Below are positions 32,519 through 44,706 of a stretch of 64,000 bases of DNA, piece after piece (position 1 is the stretch's first letter; each line of letters begins with the position of its first letter). The notes beneath the pieces were generated by a model. That model saw only the letters and a list, made by a program, of their open reading frames with translations. It was not told the origin of the DNA and did not search any database. The translations under genes and the position numbers were made by a program. Source of the stretch: Haemonchus contortus (Eukaryota > Nematoda > Chromadorea > Rhabditida > Trichostrongylidae); contig LS997564.1 of the NCBI GenBank assembly GCA_000469685.2, forward strand, positions 32,656,296-32,720,295. The letters run 5' to 3'.

Positions 32519-33659
32519 TTGAGTTTATTGTTATTCTGAACTCTTCACGAGGTTTGTAAACAAGCTTTATCAGGCTGACGTTTAGGCGATATCGCCTTCT
32601 TCAGAGCCTGAAAGGATCATAACAATTTGTGATTACCCGATCAAACGTCTCCACCGACTCACCGAAGTTCGAACCCCCGGGGCACGCAAGTGATCGAAAG
32701 GAGAGGCACTCACCGTAGCTTCGTGGAATCTTCGAAACCACCCAACAAATGATGGTGCCAACCGACCAGTGTCAGCTGGGGTGAATCTTCATTAAAAGTC
32801 ACTGCGGGAAGGCCAATCTTATATGAGGCCGCAGCTCCCGCGTGATTGCGAGACATTCTTCCCTACGATTCATTTTTGGATCGGTGACTTGTATCCAAAA
32901 TGCCTCGAGGGTTTTGCGTGCGCACAATTCTGACTCCTGTGCTACGACCTCCACGGTAACCTCAAAAACGCCTCCGTTATGCTTTCGAATTCGGTGACTC
33001 CCTAGAGCAGTAGACTCTTTCAATCGTCTCATACCATCTATGTGCTCCTTAACCCTCACGTGGAGTGGTCTTGCCGTCTCGCCAATATACTCATCACCAC
33101 ATTCACGGCAAGTAATTTTGTAGACCACCCCAGACATGTTACCATCGCCTTCCCTTCCAGCTGGGCAGGCCACACAGTTTGTGGTTGTACAGAGGCAATC
33201 GTACAGCCTGTTCCGAACTAGGCGCTTCTTTAGATTGTAGGGTGGTACGTTTACAATAGCAACTAAATTTTCCAAACACGATCTCTTCAGACACTTTCTG
33301 ATGGAAGCACTGACCTCATCAGAAATGAATGATAGTACAAAAAGAATCTTTCCTTCCATCGGAGTACAACCATGTCTGAGGATCCAACCGCCAGCAGAAG
33401 CTTTACGCGTTGCTGGAAAATTGTAGTAGCCGTTCGACCAAGCTATATCGTGTGCCATATTTGGCGACTCTTTTCGCTCATCCTCTCCCGTGCAAACCTT
33501 CTTAGCAGTGCGGAACATATTCCTGACAACCGCCCGTTTTACATGAAAGGGTGAGCTGAGTGATAATGGACAACGATATTCTTATTGCTTGGCTTTCTAT
33601 ACCACTTCGTAACAATCATATCGCCTTGTAACCTCACTTGAACGTTAACGTTAGCGTGG
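32519..33659 (-). mobile_element. Penelope-like element, 3' half (left copy)
   Basis: Minus strand: end of the RT thumb (about 33,540-33,655; TKWYRKPSNKNIVVHYHSAH), then linker and GIY-YIG endonuclease (32,799-33,518; VVYKITCRECGDEYIGETAR, RVKEHIDGMRRLKES, the rest to RPHIRLAFPQ). The frame is open through 239 residues. The RT catalytic core is missing, so it is 5'-truncated. Downstream of the stop is a ~300-bp 3' region with a hammerhead-like fold and a GTTTATTG-type end. It forms a near-identical inverted pair with the right copy. Confidence 0.85.
32570..32611 (-). ncRNA. Hammerhead-ribozyme-like motif, core mutated
   Basis: Minus-strand order: stem I TCAGGCT, core CTGAAGA, stem II GGCGATATCGCC, then TAAA where GAAA is required, ACGTC, closing stem I AGCCTGA. 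The GAAA to TAAA change should abolish cleavage. Penelope-like elements are known to carry minimal hammerheads of this arrangement, with a very short stem III. Confidence 0.6.
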
Positions 33660-34513
33660 TTGTACTCCGGTGGAAGGAAAGATTCTTTTTGTACTATCAT
33701 TCATTTCTGATGAGGTCAGTGCTTCCATCAGAAAGTGTCTGAAGAGATCGTGTTTGGAAAATTTAGTTGCTATTGTAAACGTACCACCCTACAATCTAAA
33801 GGAGCGCCTAGTTCGGAACAGGCTGTACGATCGCCTCTGTACAACCACAAGCTGTGTGGTCTGCCCACCTGGAAGGGAAGGCGATGGTAACATGTCTGGG
33901 GTGGTCTACAAAATTACTTGCCGTGAATGTGGTGATGAGTATATTGGCGAGACGGCAAGACCACTCCACGTGAGGGTTAAGGAGCACATAGATGGTATGA
34001 GACGATTGAAAGAGCCTACTGCTCTAGGGAGTCACCGAATTCGAAAGCATAACGGAGGCGTTTTTGAGGTTACCGTGGAGGTCGTAGCACAGGAGTCAGA
34101 ATTGTGCGCACGCAAAACCCTCGAGGCATTTTGGATACAAGTCACCGATCCGAAAATGAATCGTAGGGAAGAATGTCTCGCAATCACGCGGGAGCTGCGG
34201 CCTCATATAAGATTGGCCTTCCCGCAGTGACTTTTAATGAAGATTCACCCCAGCTGACACTGGTCGGTTGGCACCATCACTTGTTGGGTGGTTTCGAAGA
34301 TTCCACGAAGCTACGGTGAGTGCCTCTCCTTTCGATCACTTGCGTGCCCCGGGGGTTCAAACTTCGGTGAGTCGGTGGAGACGTTTGATCGGGTAATCAC
34401 AAATTGTTATGATCCTTTCAGGCTCTGAAGAAGGCGATATTGCCGAAACGTCAGCCTGATAAGGCTTGTTTACAAACCTCGTGAAGAGTTCAGAATAACA
34501 ATAAACTCAATAT
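33660..34513 (+). mobile_element. Penelope-like element, 3' half (right copy)
   Basis: An open frame of 186 residues (33,670-34,230) repeats the left copy from MEGKILFVLSFISDEVSASI to RPHIRLAFPQ with only a few changes (for instance NLKERL for NLKKRL, REGDG kept). It contains the GIY-YIG domain only: KITC, CGDEYIGET, RVKEH. 5'-truncated at 33,660, more than the left copy. A 3' tail with an intact hammerhead-like fold follows and the element ends at AACAATAAACTCAATA. Confidence 0.85.
34418..34459 (+). ncRNA. Hammerhead ribozyme motif in Penelope 3' region
   Basis: 42 nt: TCAGGCT (stem I), CTGAAGA (conserved core, CUGANGA), stem II GGCGATATTGCC (one G-U), GAAA (core), ACGT as minimal palindromic stem III, C at the cleavage site, AGCCTGA (stem I). 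All core positions of a hammerhead are present. A stem III this short is expected to work as a dimer, as reported for Penelope-like hammerheads. Role: processing of element RNA. Confidence 0.7.
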
Positions 34514-36185
34514 TACAGTTATGCCGAGGTTCATAGAAAGCCGTACTTGGACATTTAACAGCCATTTGTGCTCCTTTTTAATGCATAATGAACAACTCAC
34601 AATGTCCATCCCAAGTGGGAACGGTATTACCATCGTAAACATAGGCCAAATTTTATATCAGGAATGAAAAATGCGATCGAGGGACAAGGTCTCCGTGTGG
34701 TGTATAGTCGATTACTATTAAAGGATGAAGCTCCAAATGACAACTACAATTCGCTCGGTGTACCTGAGCAGGAGTACTTCGTGACCTGTATGGAATTTCA
34801 GTTTGAATCCCAGCTAGCCTTACACAATGTTTAACAAAAAATTAAGCTCATGCTCACTCTCGGCAATGTATTTTTAACTTCTGGGCTGTGAATGACAATG
34901 AAATTTATTTACATGTTTATTCACATTATAAACAACACTCTACATTCTCCTGTATCACATGTCGTTCCGTTCATCATCTATTTCCTCGAGCGGGCGCCAG
35001 CAACTTCTCTAGTCGTCCCTGTAACGAGCCAGACTGGTCCAGTTGATCGTTTTCGCTCAAAAGATACGAGGCACAGCATTCCTTCAGTTCAGAGCTGTTT
35101 GAGTAAAAGTCTGATTAACTTGCTGGGGCCGTCCTGGTATTCAAAAATGCATAAAAATGGAAAGTGAAACCAATAAAAAAATAATAAAAACATAATACAA
35201 TTGCTTTTCAAAAAATCCCTAATCGACTTGAATACATGCTCGAAATCTCTACTTGAGCTCTTCCGCACCTAGGTATCCCTTAATCATTTTCCACTGGCCT
35301 CCCTCAATGCTGCTTTTATTGACTCCAGACTGGGGTGACGAACTTGACAGGCCTCTCTTTCAACGTTACTTATCGTTCTACTGTATACTACTCTAAAGGG
35401 AGCGCTTGAAGGCGAAAAAGTCTGACTTGGCCTAATGATCAGGTTTTTACTTCTATGAAGAAGCTGTAGTTCGAAAGTGAAACAAGGGGTCAAGTATGTA
35501 TGGAGCCCAGCATATAAGAGCTGACATCGGTTGGATTTAGTTTCTGTAAGAGATTTTCCCTGGATGGAGAAAAAAAGAGAAAAACCTATAGGAAAAACCC
35601 GTTTCGTTGCGACGCATACACAAAATTTTGAAATCATTTGACAGCGAAAGGACTCATCGATTCTCTCAACCGTACTTCTGCTTCATGCTTGTTCCTCCCT
35701 TGAATATCCTTTCGCCGCTTGTCTTCAGTTTGTTGGAGGGTCCCTTTTGTGAAAGGGATAAAAAGCGTCATCTGGAAACCCGTTCATTGGAGATAAAGGG
35801 GGAAGTGCAAGTAGACAGTATCTGTTTCTACTTTGTTGTTGCTGTGACCTTTCCATACAGTTCTGCTCAACTAAGCTCAGGAAACATGAATCTGAGCATC
35901 TCTCCTGTCACATTTATCGGTTCTTCACTTTACTGAACTGCTCAAACCGATCAAATGAGAAAAAAACTTTCATTGAATAGCCCCTCCAGAGGAGCAGAGG
36001 TCAGTTTCCAAGACACTGAATTAAATTGATTGGTTGATCATCACAGAAATAATCATTCTAAGTAAAGCATAAAACAATAAATGTACATGATTCCCAAGGT
36101 TCCGGTGATATGAATAGTGAGCGGTTTCCGAGGCTATTAGGAATGCGGAGAATGATGTTGCCACCTTTGGGAGATTCTTTTGCTT
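34514..36185. other. Unassigned; right part is paralogous 3' flank of kelch copy 4
   Basis: 34,514-35,280 shows no recognised feature; ORF 34,892-35,167 has no domain. About 35,560-35,950 is similar in patches to the 3' flank of kelch copy 3 (20,290-20,640). Confidence 0.4.
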
Positions 36186-39100
36186 TCATGATTCTTGAGG
36201 CTTCTGTAGAACAGCCACACCAGGACAGACATGTCTAAAAGAGATTATATCGGTGAGGAAAGCTTCAAAGATGAGCGTACAGTCAAATACACCAACTTAC
36301 TCGCAGTTCATGTCACTGTGTTGTTTCCACTGATTTGTCTTAGGATCAAAATCTTCAACTGAAGTATGAATTACGGAAGCATTCTGCCCACCAATGGCAT
36401 ACAATTTTCCACTGACTACAGCCAGTTTTAACTGAAAACGACACATCAAACACATAAACACATTGCCTATATAAACTCTCATGAGTATGGTCGCATTCAC
36501 TTTTGTCTCGTATCATGCCTTCGAATAAACCTTCCACTCAACACGATGAGGACATAACACTAACAAAGTGGATAAAGTGTTATAAGAAATACAGCTGACT
36601 TACACCATTTCGGGTACAGTTCATATCAGCCACTGTAGTCCACTTATTAGCACGGGGGTCGTACTTTTCAACAGAGCTTAGCCACAATAAAGTATCGTTA
36701 GATCCACCTGCTACATACAATTCGCTATGGAGCGCTGCAGAACTATGACCATGTCGAGGAGTTGGCATCGGACAAACTTCTTCCCATCTACCGACTCGTG
36801 GGTCGAACCTGAAACATGAAAGGAAGGTTATTTGGATGGCTTTTTCGAGCGCATTTCAACATTTGTTCACAATTCGTCCCGAGAACACCTCAAAAAGAAA
36901 AATTGGTACAGAACCATTCCAAGGACAAAAAAATCAGCTCTCGTAAAGAACCCCCCGGCGAATCTTCGCGAACTCATCGGAAAACTCTACTCTTCTGATT
37001 CTGAATATCTAGGAGGTACAGTACTCCCACATGCCCTGAACCATGCGATCAATGACTTCGTTCGAAGGACTCTTAAGGATTATGAGTCCGTTTCCGTCTC
37101 CAGTGAACGATAATTTGACGAAGCCTCGACCGCTCAAATTGCTGATCGACATCGTGTGCAGCTGTTTTAAATTTACCTTACAAGACAATTTTCCTCGTCC
37201 TTTTTTTCTAACTGCTTCGAAAAAGTAATTCTTTTCCTAATCGTTCCACAAGAGTAATCAAAAATGTAGAATGCTAAGAAACTCTGCTCAAAGCAGTACA
37301 GCGTCACCAGATCGAAACTGACCCACCTCTCTACGGTATTGAGAACAACACCTTCATTGCACCCTCCCACTGCGTAAAGGCAACCATCTAACATGGACAC
37401 AGAAAGAGTGTCCCGACGTGAATTCATAGGTACCACAGAGGACCACTCATCTCGTCGAACATCATAACTGAAGTGACACCGCGGAGTTCTGGGAATGCAA
37501 GAATCCATGAGGCCTGTCCTTACCATTCAACAATGTCAAGTTGTCGGCCTCTAATTTCCATGATGCCGCCTACTGCATAAATATGGTCATTAAGAGCAGC
37601 TACACCCAAAAGAAATCGACGAGTGGGACAGGGAGCGACGTCAGACATCCATTGGTCAGTGGCAGGATCATATCTGAAGAGGTACATTGAGAAAAATTGA
37701 ACTCCTTTCGATCTCACATGGCTGTGCAAATGGCTTCAAGGAAACAACAGTCATTCATTTCTGGCGGCAGAACTCAAATTTTGGGAGAATATGATAAGAA
37801 AAACCACCCGCGCCTATCTTTGTGAAAATGCAGCCCGTTTAAAGCGAACTAGTTTTTGCTTATTTCCGAGTTTTTCATTGAAGGCAGATCTTTGACTGAG
37901 TGAAATAGCGAACTCACACTGACTCAAGAGTGATTCCAAGGTAATATTACGGGGAAACAGCTTTTAGTTAAAGCTACTCTGTTTTTAGGTAAGAAACGCA
38001 GTACCTCTCGATGCTGTTCAAAATACCGATGCTCGGGTCGTAGCCACACACAGCGTAAATGTACGTGTCGACAACAGCAACACCACAATCATCCCTGAGG
38101 GAATTCAGCCCTTAACATGGTAGGCTCATATTAAAAGAATGCTGTACCTTTCCTGGCCCAAAGGAGCAGCGTACTGCCACACAGGATCAGCATCTTCAAG
38201 ATCAAGACGTTCGACATTTTTGTGGTACAGTCCACCCACTGTATTTGTACATTTTGAAATAAGAGTATCAACTGGCACTACATTGCAGAGGTGAGGAATA
38301 GTCAGAAAAAAGCTAACAGGGGAACCCTTATGGGGAAAAAATTGTTAGAATCCTTGACACTGACACTCTTGTCCATCAAACTGCTTCCCACTCCTTCCTT
38401 CTTCCTCCTTTCATTTTTACACCTCCAATTATTAGGTCGGCAAATAAGTCCTGCGACAAAATGGAGACCTTTTTTATATCATTTCTAAATTTTTTAATAT
38501 CTATCAAATTTCGGAAAAATATTTAACAAAGAAGTAAACAACTCTCTTTCATCCTTTGAGCCCATCACTGATGTCATGTTTTCAGAAATGGGGGAGCTGT
38601 GACTAAAAGAAGTAATTGACTACCGTTTTTGGATCACAATAGTTACGAATTTCTTTCTCACAACGGGATGCTCAAAAAGGCAGCGCATATGGTAGTTAGA
38701 AGGGGAAACACTCCGAGAGTAGGACTGATGAGTAACCTGGAACCAATCGAGATCGGTGAACTTTTGACGTGGGTCTAAAGCGAATTTTCGACGTGCGTTG
38801 TCCCTCTGTAGGGACCTGATTTACGGTTTATTCGTCATTCTCTCACGCCGTTTGCCGAACTAAAGGGATCATAGAGGCGAGCGATAGCTTTGTCCATCTA
38901 GTCTGCGTTTAGCAACTCATTGTGGATGGACTCCCCCAACCTCCATTAAATTTAGGGACGATGCTTGCCTTACCCCGAAGGCCAGTATCTCCTGTAGTGA
39001 AGCGATCCAACCGATTGTTGACCGTCGATCGGTGAGCAGAGCTAGCATGGAATAGATTGCTGATATTTCGAGCCGCTACACCGGCGTTTTTTCCTTGGCG

Positions 39101-41048
39101 TGCTTGGTATTTAGAAGGTGATGATACGAATCGGGTGTTGTCAATTCATTGACCGTAATGCTGCAAAAGCCCACACGCCCTTATTCACTCATGTGTTGAT
39201 TGCCCGGGGAATGTCCTACAAGTTTATCACCCTTGCTACCGTGTTCACACTGTTGATGCAAATTTTCAACGCTTCAAATTTTTTGTCGCAGGACTTATTT
39301 GCCAACCTAATAGATTCGCTCCTTGCAAAAATATGACAGACAAAATTTGATATCTACGTAACGGGAGGAGTTCCCATATTGTACGTGGGAGCGGATGAAG
39401 TGAAAGTTTACCAAACAGTTATTGTTACTCTTCGCCATACCAACATATATTACTCCACTAGCTTGAGTGCGCCTCCCTCTTATCCTTGGGCATTCAAGTG
39501 TAGACGATGAAAGAATCATGTCATTCTGCAAACTTTAAGAAATCAAACACGTCGCGAATATGATCTTCCTATAAATTTAGACAACTAATTCCCCAAGTGA
39601 GTGCTTCCCACCTTTGCTTGATCCACAAGAATGCGACAGTTAGCATCTGCCATCACAAGCGCATTCTTACTTACTGTATCGACAAGAAACTCCGGCCGAC
39701 AAAGAGGAAATCGTACGTGCTCCAACAGCTGCAAACATTAAATAGAAGTCTGTACTTGAAAAAGCGTCCAGCTTTTACCTCCGAAAGGAACTGCCTTCGA
39801 GATGACAAGTCGAACTCAACCCACTGAACAACTGCAGTGAAAACCTGGAGTCATACTTGTCGTTAACACACTAGAAGACAAGAATACCCAAAAATTACGG
39901 AAAAAGTGAAAGTTTCTACAAAGTTGACGCATTACCTGCTCTTCGGAAGGTACATTGAGCTCATCGTTAGATAGGAGCTGGACCAACTGCTTTTTTGGAA
40001 GCTGATGAAACTCTTCAGTGCCTATAATGTCCTGAAATGAGAAAGCTAAGTATACGTGAGTGACGAGCTCAAAACCAGAGATTCGCTACCTGAAAATTTT
40101 CCAAAATGTAGTCATCAGCACAACGAACAAGTTCCTGACAGGAGTGACTATCGGCAAATTTTCGAACTCCCAGGCAGTTCGATGGGCATAACTGCTTTTT
40201 GAGGAAGTCACAACAGGCCTCCTAGGTATTCACTAGGTAATACAAATTATCGCCATTTATCGATGTCCTGAACATAAAAAACCTTAATTTCGTCCAACTG
40301 GAGTAGAGAAGCAGCCTGCAGGATGCTCGGAATATTCACGCCGCTTATCTGTATCTCACCAGAATAGCAGAAATTAATCAGAGCATCAAGCGCTGCCCCT
40401 TCAATGTCGACAATTTCTATTTCTGCTGAAAAAAAAAAACGATAAGCGAAAATGCAGGGCTAACGTTTGTAAGGAGAGCATGATGAGACTGAAGAAGCAC
40501 ACATCACAAATTATGGACTTACTCTTCCGGGATTCGATCATTTCACTTGTTAACATGGCCCTGAAGTAGTCCGAGTAGGCAGCGAGTACGACTCGATGGG
40601 CGCTGATGCGGAAACCCTGAGGAAGTCCTCATTCAGGTTCACTAAACGCAAATCAACGCATTTTGTGTGGCCTACCTCGGCTATCAAAGTCACATCACAA
40701 AAGCGACCGTCTTTACGTAATGCAGCGAGTTTGGTGGCAAGGGAGCGGTCGTGAGTTCGACTCTGAACACGTGAATGGAAATGAGAAGTACACGACAAGA
40801 TCCTGGTTACAGTGAGCTCAATCAACGATTACTTTGATGATGGGAGATATTCGTATCACACTGTATTCCCAAGCCTTAGTCTGACCCAAATAAAGTTTGT
40901 AGCTTGATATACTGAGATATGAGGATGGCCACCTGAGTATATGCCATGCTTCTATCCAATCTCAGAAATCGCAGTCATCAATTACATTTTTCACCTTGAA
41001 CTCTAACGTTTCATCCGCAATATTATTTGCCACCGACGAAGATGACAT
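36186..41048 (-). CDS. KLHL20-like BTB-BACK-kelch protein, copy 4 (intact)
   Basis: Predicted substrate adaptor of a Cullin-3 ubiquitin ligase. Sixteen coding exons join in frame to ~576 residues: 40995-41048, 40676-40762, 40523-40616, 40283-40425, 40090-40221, 39936-40031, 39779-39844, 39612-39728, 39441-39525, 38148-38238, 38005-38094, 37524-37673, 37327-37467, 36604-36808, 36301-36431, 36186-36234. BTB about residues 30-145 ([57 protein letters not shown]); BACK about 145-265 ([36 protein letters not shown]); six kelch blades follow (for example [32 protein letters not shown]). It ends [12 protein letters not shown]. Human KLHL20 is ~609 residues with the same layout. The start [18 protein letters not shown] is chosen for phase and position; a TTTCAG acceptor at ~41,126 precedes it. 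A mariner sits in the intron between 38,239 and 39,440. Orthology to KLHL20 itself is likely, not proven. Confidence 0.88.
38432..39310 (-). mobile_element. mariner-family transposon, degenerate, in a kelch intron
   Basis: 879 bp with ~29-bp inverted ends (TTAGGTCGGCAAATAAGTCC left, its near-complement right), flanked by TA on both sides. A minus-strand stretch inside ([20 protein letters not shown]) resembles the helix-turn-helix region of a mariner transposase, but the frame is broken. Shorter than the usual ~1.3 kb, so probably internally deleted. Confidence 0.8.
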
Positions 41049-41125
41049 TTTCTTGCTTTGTGTTATTCCTGCTGGTTTCACAACTAGTTCAACTTCTGCA
41101 GTAAACACTTTGGTCGATGTAACAC

Positions 41126-42268
41126 CTGAAATATTTTTGGTAGAAGCTGACGAAGCCTGGCCTGGCCCTTATCGAGTACGAATCTTGCGAATTGCTAAAG
41201 AGCGTGTCATCGGAAATTAGTGATAAAATGTTGGAAATGTTTGGTGATAGATAGATTCCATATCACATTCTATAGGAGCCAGACCCAGGAAGAAGTTACC
41301 TTTTTCCGTCATGGGCCGGTGCGTTCTAAGCGCTGTACTGGTCTGTTATAGCATCACTTGAAGAGACCAGCCGGCGTACCCTTCATCTACAAATATTGAT
41401 CGGCATGAATGCGACATCACGGTTTAAATAAACAACAGTACGTAATACCTCACCCCCTTTTCTCTGTAACACAGTTTAAAGGATCACTTCACGACAAGTT
41501 TGGAGTATCGAAAAGTAGTTCGAAAGTTAATGAAAGTGACTAACGGAAAATACGACTCTGGAGAAGTACAAGGCTTCAAAAAAGTAGCAAAACTAAAGGT
41601 GAGAGGTTTGACGGGAATGTCACGTCATTTGTTGCATGGAAGGAGCGTTTGAAGGAGCTGTCGACAATGGGTGCAGTTGCCAACAGTTGACTTAATTTCC
41701 ACTGCTAAACTATTTATTTTAATCTGTTAGGATTCAGCTGCATTTTGACCTTCTATGCATTCGTTGGATCGAGGTGAGTGAAAAATGTTTATGTTAGACT
41801 TTTTATTAAAACGTGCATTCACGGATTTACTTTCGATAATTAGTCTAATTGTATTTTTGTATGTGTGTTTCGTATGAAGGCATTCTTCATTGCGAGTTTA
41901 TCAGTTCTTGCAAGTGTCAACAACATTCTCTAACAATGCTGTGAATAGTGTTTACTTCCGCACATTTGTTTTTGAATATACTTTCACGCATTTCACTTCG
42001 AATAACTCGCATGCTGTGTGTAAAAATTTCCACTTGTTTCTTTGTACATTGCATGTTCTTCATATTGGGCCTTTGTTGTATTCTTGTACAATGTCAAAAA
42101 CACTCTGAGTTTCTATGAAGAATAATGTTCAACTGGATTAGATATTAGTATGCCATAGAAAAAAATGTGGCAAGTTGAACTTCCTTTGAAAGTTAGCCTC
42201 ATCGATTCTAAATGATTCTTTCTATTTTCTTTTTCATGTAATGAATACTTTGATACAGTATTATTTGA
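41126..42268. other. 5' flank of kelch copy 4, no gene seen
   Basis: Contains one end resembling the MITE family (TTTAAAGGATCACTTCACGA near 41,475) but no clear opposite end. The ORF at 41,890-42,108 is low-complexity, AT-rich and unsupported. The promoter of copy 4 should lie here but shows no motif I can name. Confidence 0.4.
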
Positions 42269-43071
42269 CCAGCCGGGTAGCCTGGCTAACGCCGGGCTTC
42301 CCTCTTTCTTATGGTAGGGTTGTAGCAGTCGGCAAATCGACCCCTTTAGAACAAATGATATATTTCGGAACACGACATTCGACAGAGGACTAGTAGGGTA
42401 TGCAAGATGAATTTAAAATAAGCCAGTGCCTATGCTTTTGACTAGAAGCCTTATACTGTCGCTGTTCATCTTGAAAATAATGATCTATTGAAGGTTCAAC
42501 TGGTAGGCAACCAAAACCCTGAATGGTATTTACGACTATTCTCTAGCCATACCGTTATCAAATGTCTTTATCAATAATGCCACCTTTCTCGACGGATATC
42601 ATCAAATGAGAATCCAAGATTACTAACGATCAGATAAGTTTTGTCAAGAAGGATAACGAAGCGAAGGGAAACAGTCGTGAATAACAAGGGCGTAATATTT
42701 GACTAGTGAGCGAATCTTTCTTTCTAGAGCCTCTTCAATTGTCAGTGTTCCCATCCCGCCTCCTCTACTCCATAGGGAACTCTGTGGTCCTGCCACGTGT
42801 GATCCTATCAAATTACAACTTTCTAGGGTTGTAGCAGTTGGCAAATCCACAGAGACAGCCACAGAGACAGGAGTTGTGAATTTCTGCTCAGACCCCGCCC
42901 ACGGGGAGCGGAGTCTGATTATGCTACCCACCATAGGTGTTGCCATCCCGCCGCCTGTACTCCTTTCAAATTTGAACTTTCTAGTTCCAAGGGGACTGGA
43001 GTTATGAATTCCCGGTCGGACACACAGATAAACACAAACACACAGACATTAGCGCGTTATAAATAGTAGGA
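42269..43071 (-). mobile_element. Helitron-like element
   Basis: On the minus strand it begins A|TCCTACTATTTATAACGCGC and ends with hairpin GCCCGGC-GTTA-GCCAGGC, TACCCGG, CTGG|T. 803 bp. GT-rich tract near the 5' end and two diverged repeats with ACTTTCTAG/CAAATT text (42,760-43,010) as in the 17.2 kb element. Non-coding. Confidence 0.7.
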
Positions 43072-43186
43072 TCATAAGAACATCGTTGTTCTTGTCTTAG
43101 GCTACTTTATTTCATAACATATCAATATTTTATGTGAAACCAGCACATTTTGATGAAATACACATGTAGCAAGCTTCATTTAATTA

Positions 43187-44060
43187 TTAGGTTGGCAAAT
43201 AAGTCCTGCGACAAAAAATTTGAAGCGTTGAAAATTCGTATCAACAGTGTGAACACGGTAGCAAGGGTGATAGACTTGTAGGAAATTCCTCAGGCAATTA
43301 ATACATAAGTAAACAAGGGCACGCGTGTGGGCTTTCAGAGCATTACGGTCAATGAATTGGCAACACCCGTTTCGTACCATCACCTTCTACTAAGCACGCC
43401 AAGGAAAAAACGCGGTGTAGCGGCTCGAAATATCAGCAATCTATTCGATGCTACCACTGCTCACCGATCGACGGTCAACAATCGGTTGGATCGCTTCACT
43501 GTAGGAGATACCTGCCTTCGGGGTAACGCAAGCATCGTCCCCTAATTTAATGGATGTTGAAGGAATTATGAGTTGCTAAACGCAGAGTGGATGGACACAG
43601 CTATTGCTTGCCCCTATGATCATCTTAATTTGGCCAAAGGATTTAGAGAAGGGGGATCAAACCGTAAATCAGGTCCCTACAGAGGGACAACCCACGTCGA
43701 AAATTCGCTTTAGACCCACGTCAAAAGTTCACCGATCCCGATTGGTTCCAGATTACTCATCAGCCCTACTCCCGCCCGGAGTGTTCCCCTTTTACCTACC
43801 GTGTGTTCTCCCTTTTTGAGCATCCCGTTGTGGAAAAGAAATTCGTAACTTAATGTGATCCAAAAACGGTAGTCAATTACTTCTTTGAGTCACAGCTCCC
43901 TCACTCCTGACGAGATGGCATCAGTGATTGGCTCAAAGGATAAAAGAAGGTTGTTGACTTCTCTAGTAAATATTTTTCCGAAAATTGATTGATATGAAGA
44001 AATTTAGAAATGATTTAAAAAAGGTCTCCATTTTGTCGCAGGACTTATTTGCCAACATAA
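43187..44060 (+). mobile_element. mariner-family transposon, second copy
   Basis: 874 bp, ends TTAGGTTGGCAAATAAGTCC and complement, TA on both sides. It is the same element as 38,432-39,310 in opposite orientation, with scattered differences. A plus-strand frame at 43,327-43,545 keeps the [20 protein letters not shown] region; the rest is broken. It cannot encode a full transposase. Confidence 0.8.
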
Positions 44061-44650
44061 TATTTACTCATTATTTCTTTTTTCACTGGTTCTTTATCGA
44101 ATAATCGTTGGCACCTCAATGACTAAAATCAGAGACATTCCCTTGACCAGTACTGATCCCTTTTATTCGTTTTACTTATAGATTTCATCGAGACGTGTGG
44201 TTTCATATACAATATTAATGTGTAAAGTATAGTATTGCTTATAACAAAAAATACAATTTTCTCAACATCGAGCAATAGTATATCAACGTGACCATTGAAA
44301 ATGAATAAGTAAAGCGGAAGGAACAATAAAAAATTAACATTCTGATGAAATTCGCCAAACAAGCGATTCAGAAGAACCTAAACAACAAACGGTGCAACAG
44401 AAACGAGGATTCAGTACGGGATTCGGCTCTTACGAAAATGCCGTAAATAGAAGTGGACGCAGGGTTGTTTCGGACTGCGCGTTGTATTCTACGACGCAAT
44501 GTCTCTCAGTGCGCTTTCGATACGTGTGTTAATCAAGTTTTCCTTACTGCTTTCATCCCTCCCCTACTGTTTAGATTTGAGGAAACCAAGTCAATCTTTC
44601 ATCCGTCTTTTCACCGAAAAACTCACCTTTCCTTGCCGTTGCTTCTGCGA

Positions 44651-44706
<56 letters not shown>

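Noticed and set aside
32799..34230. GIY-YIG proteins as homing endonucleases or repair enzymes
   Set aside because: They continue from a Penelope-type RT thumb, are duplicated in inverted form and are followed by a hammerhead motif, so they belong to a Penelope-like element.
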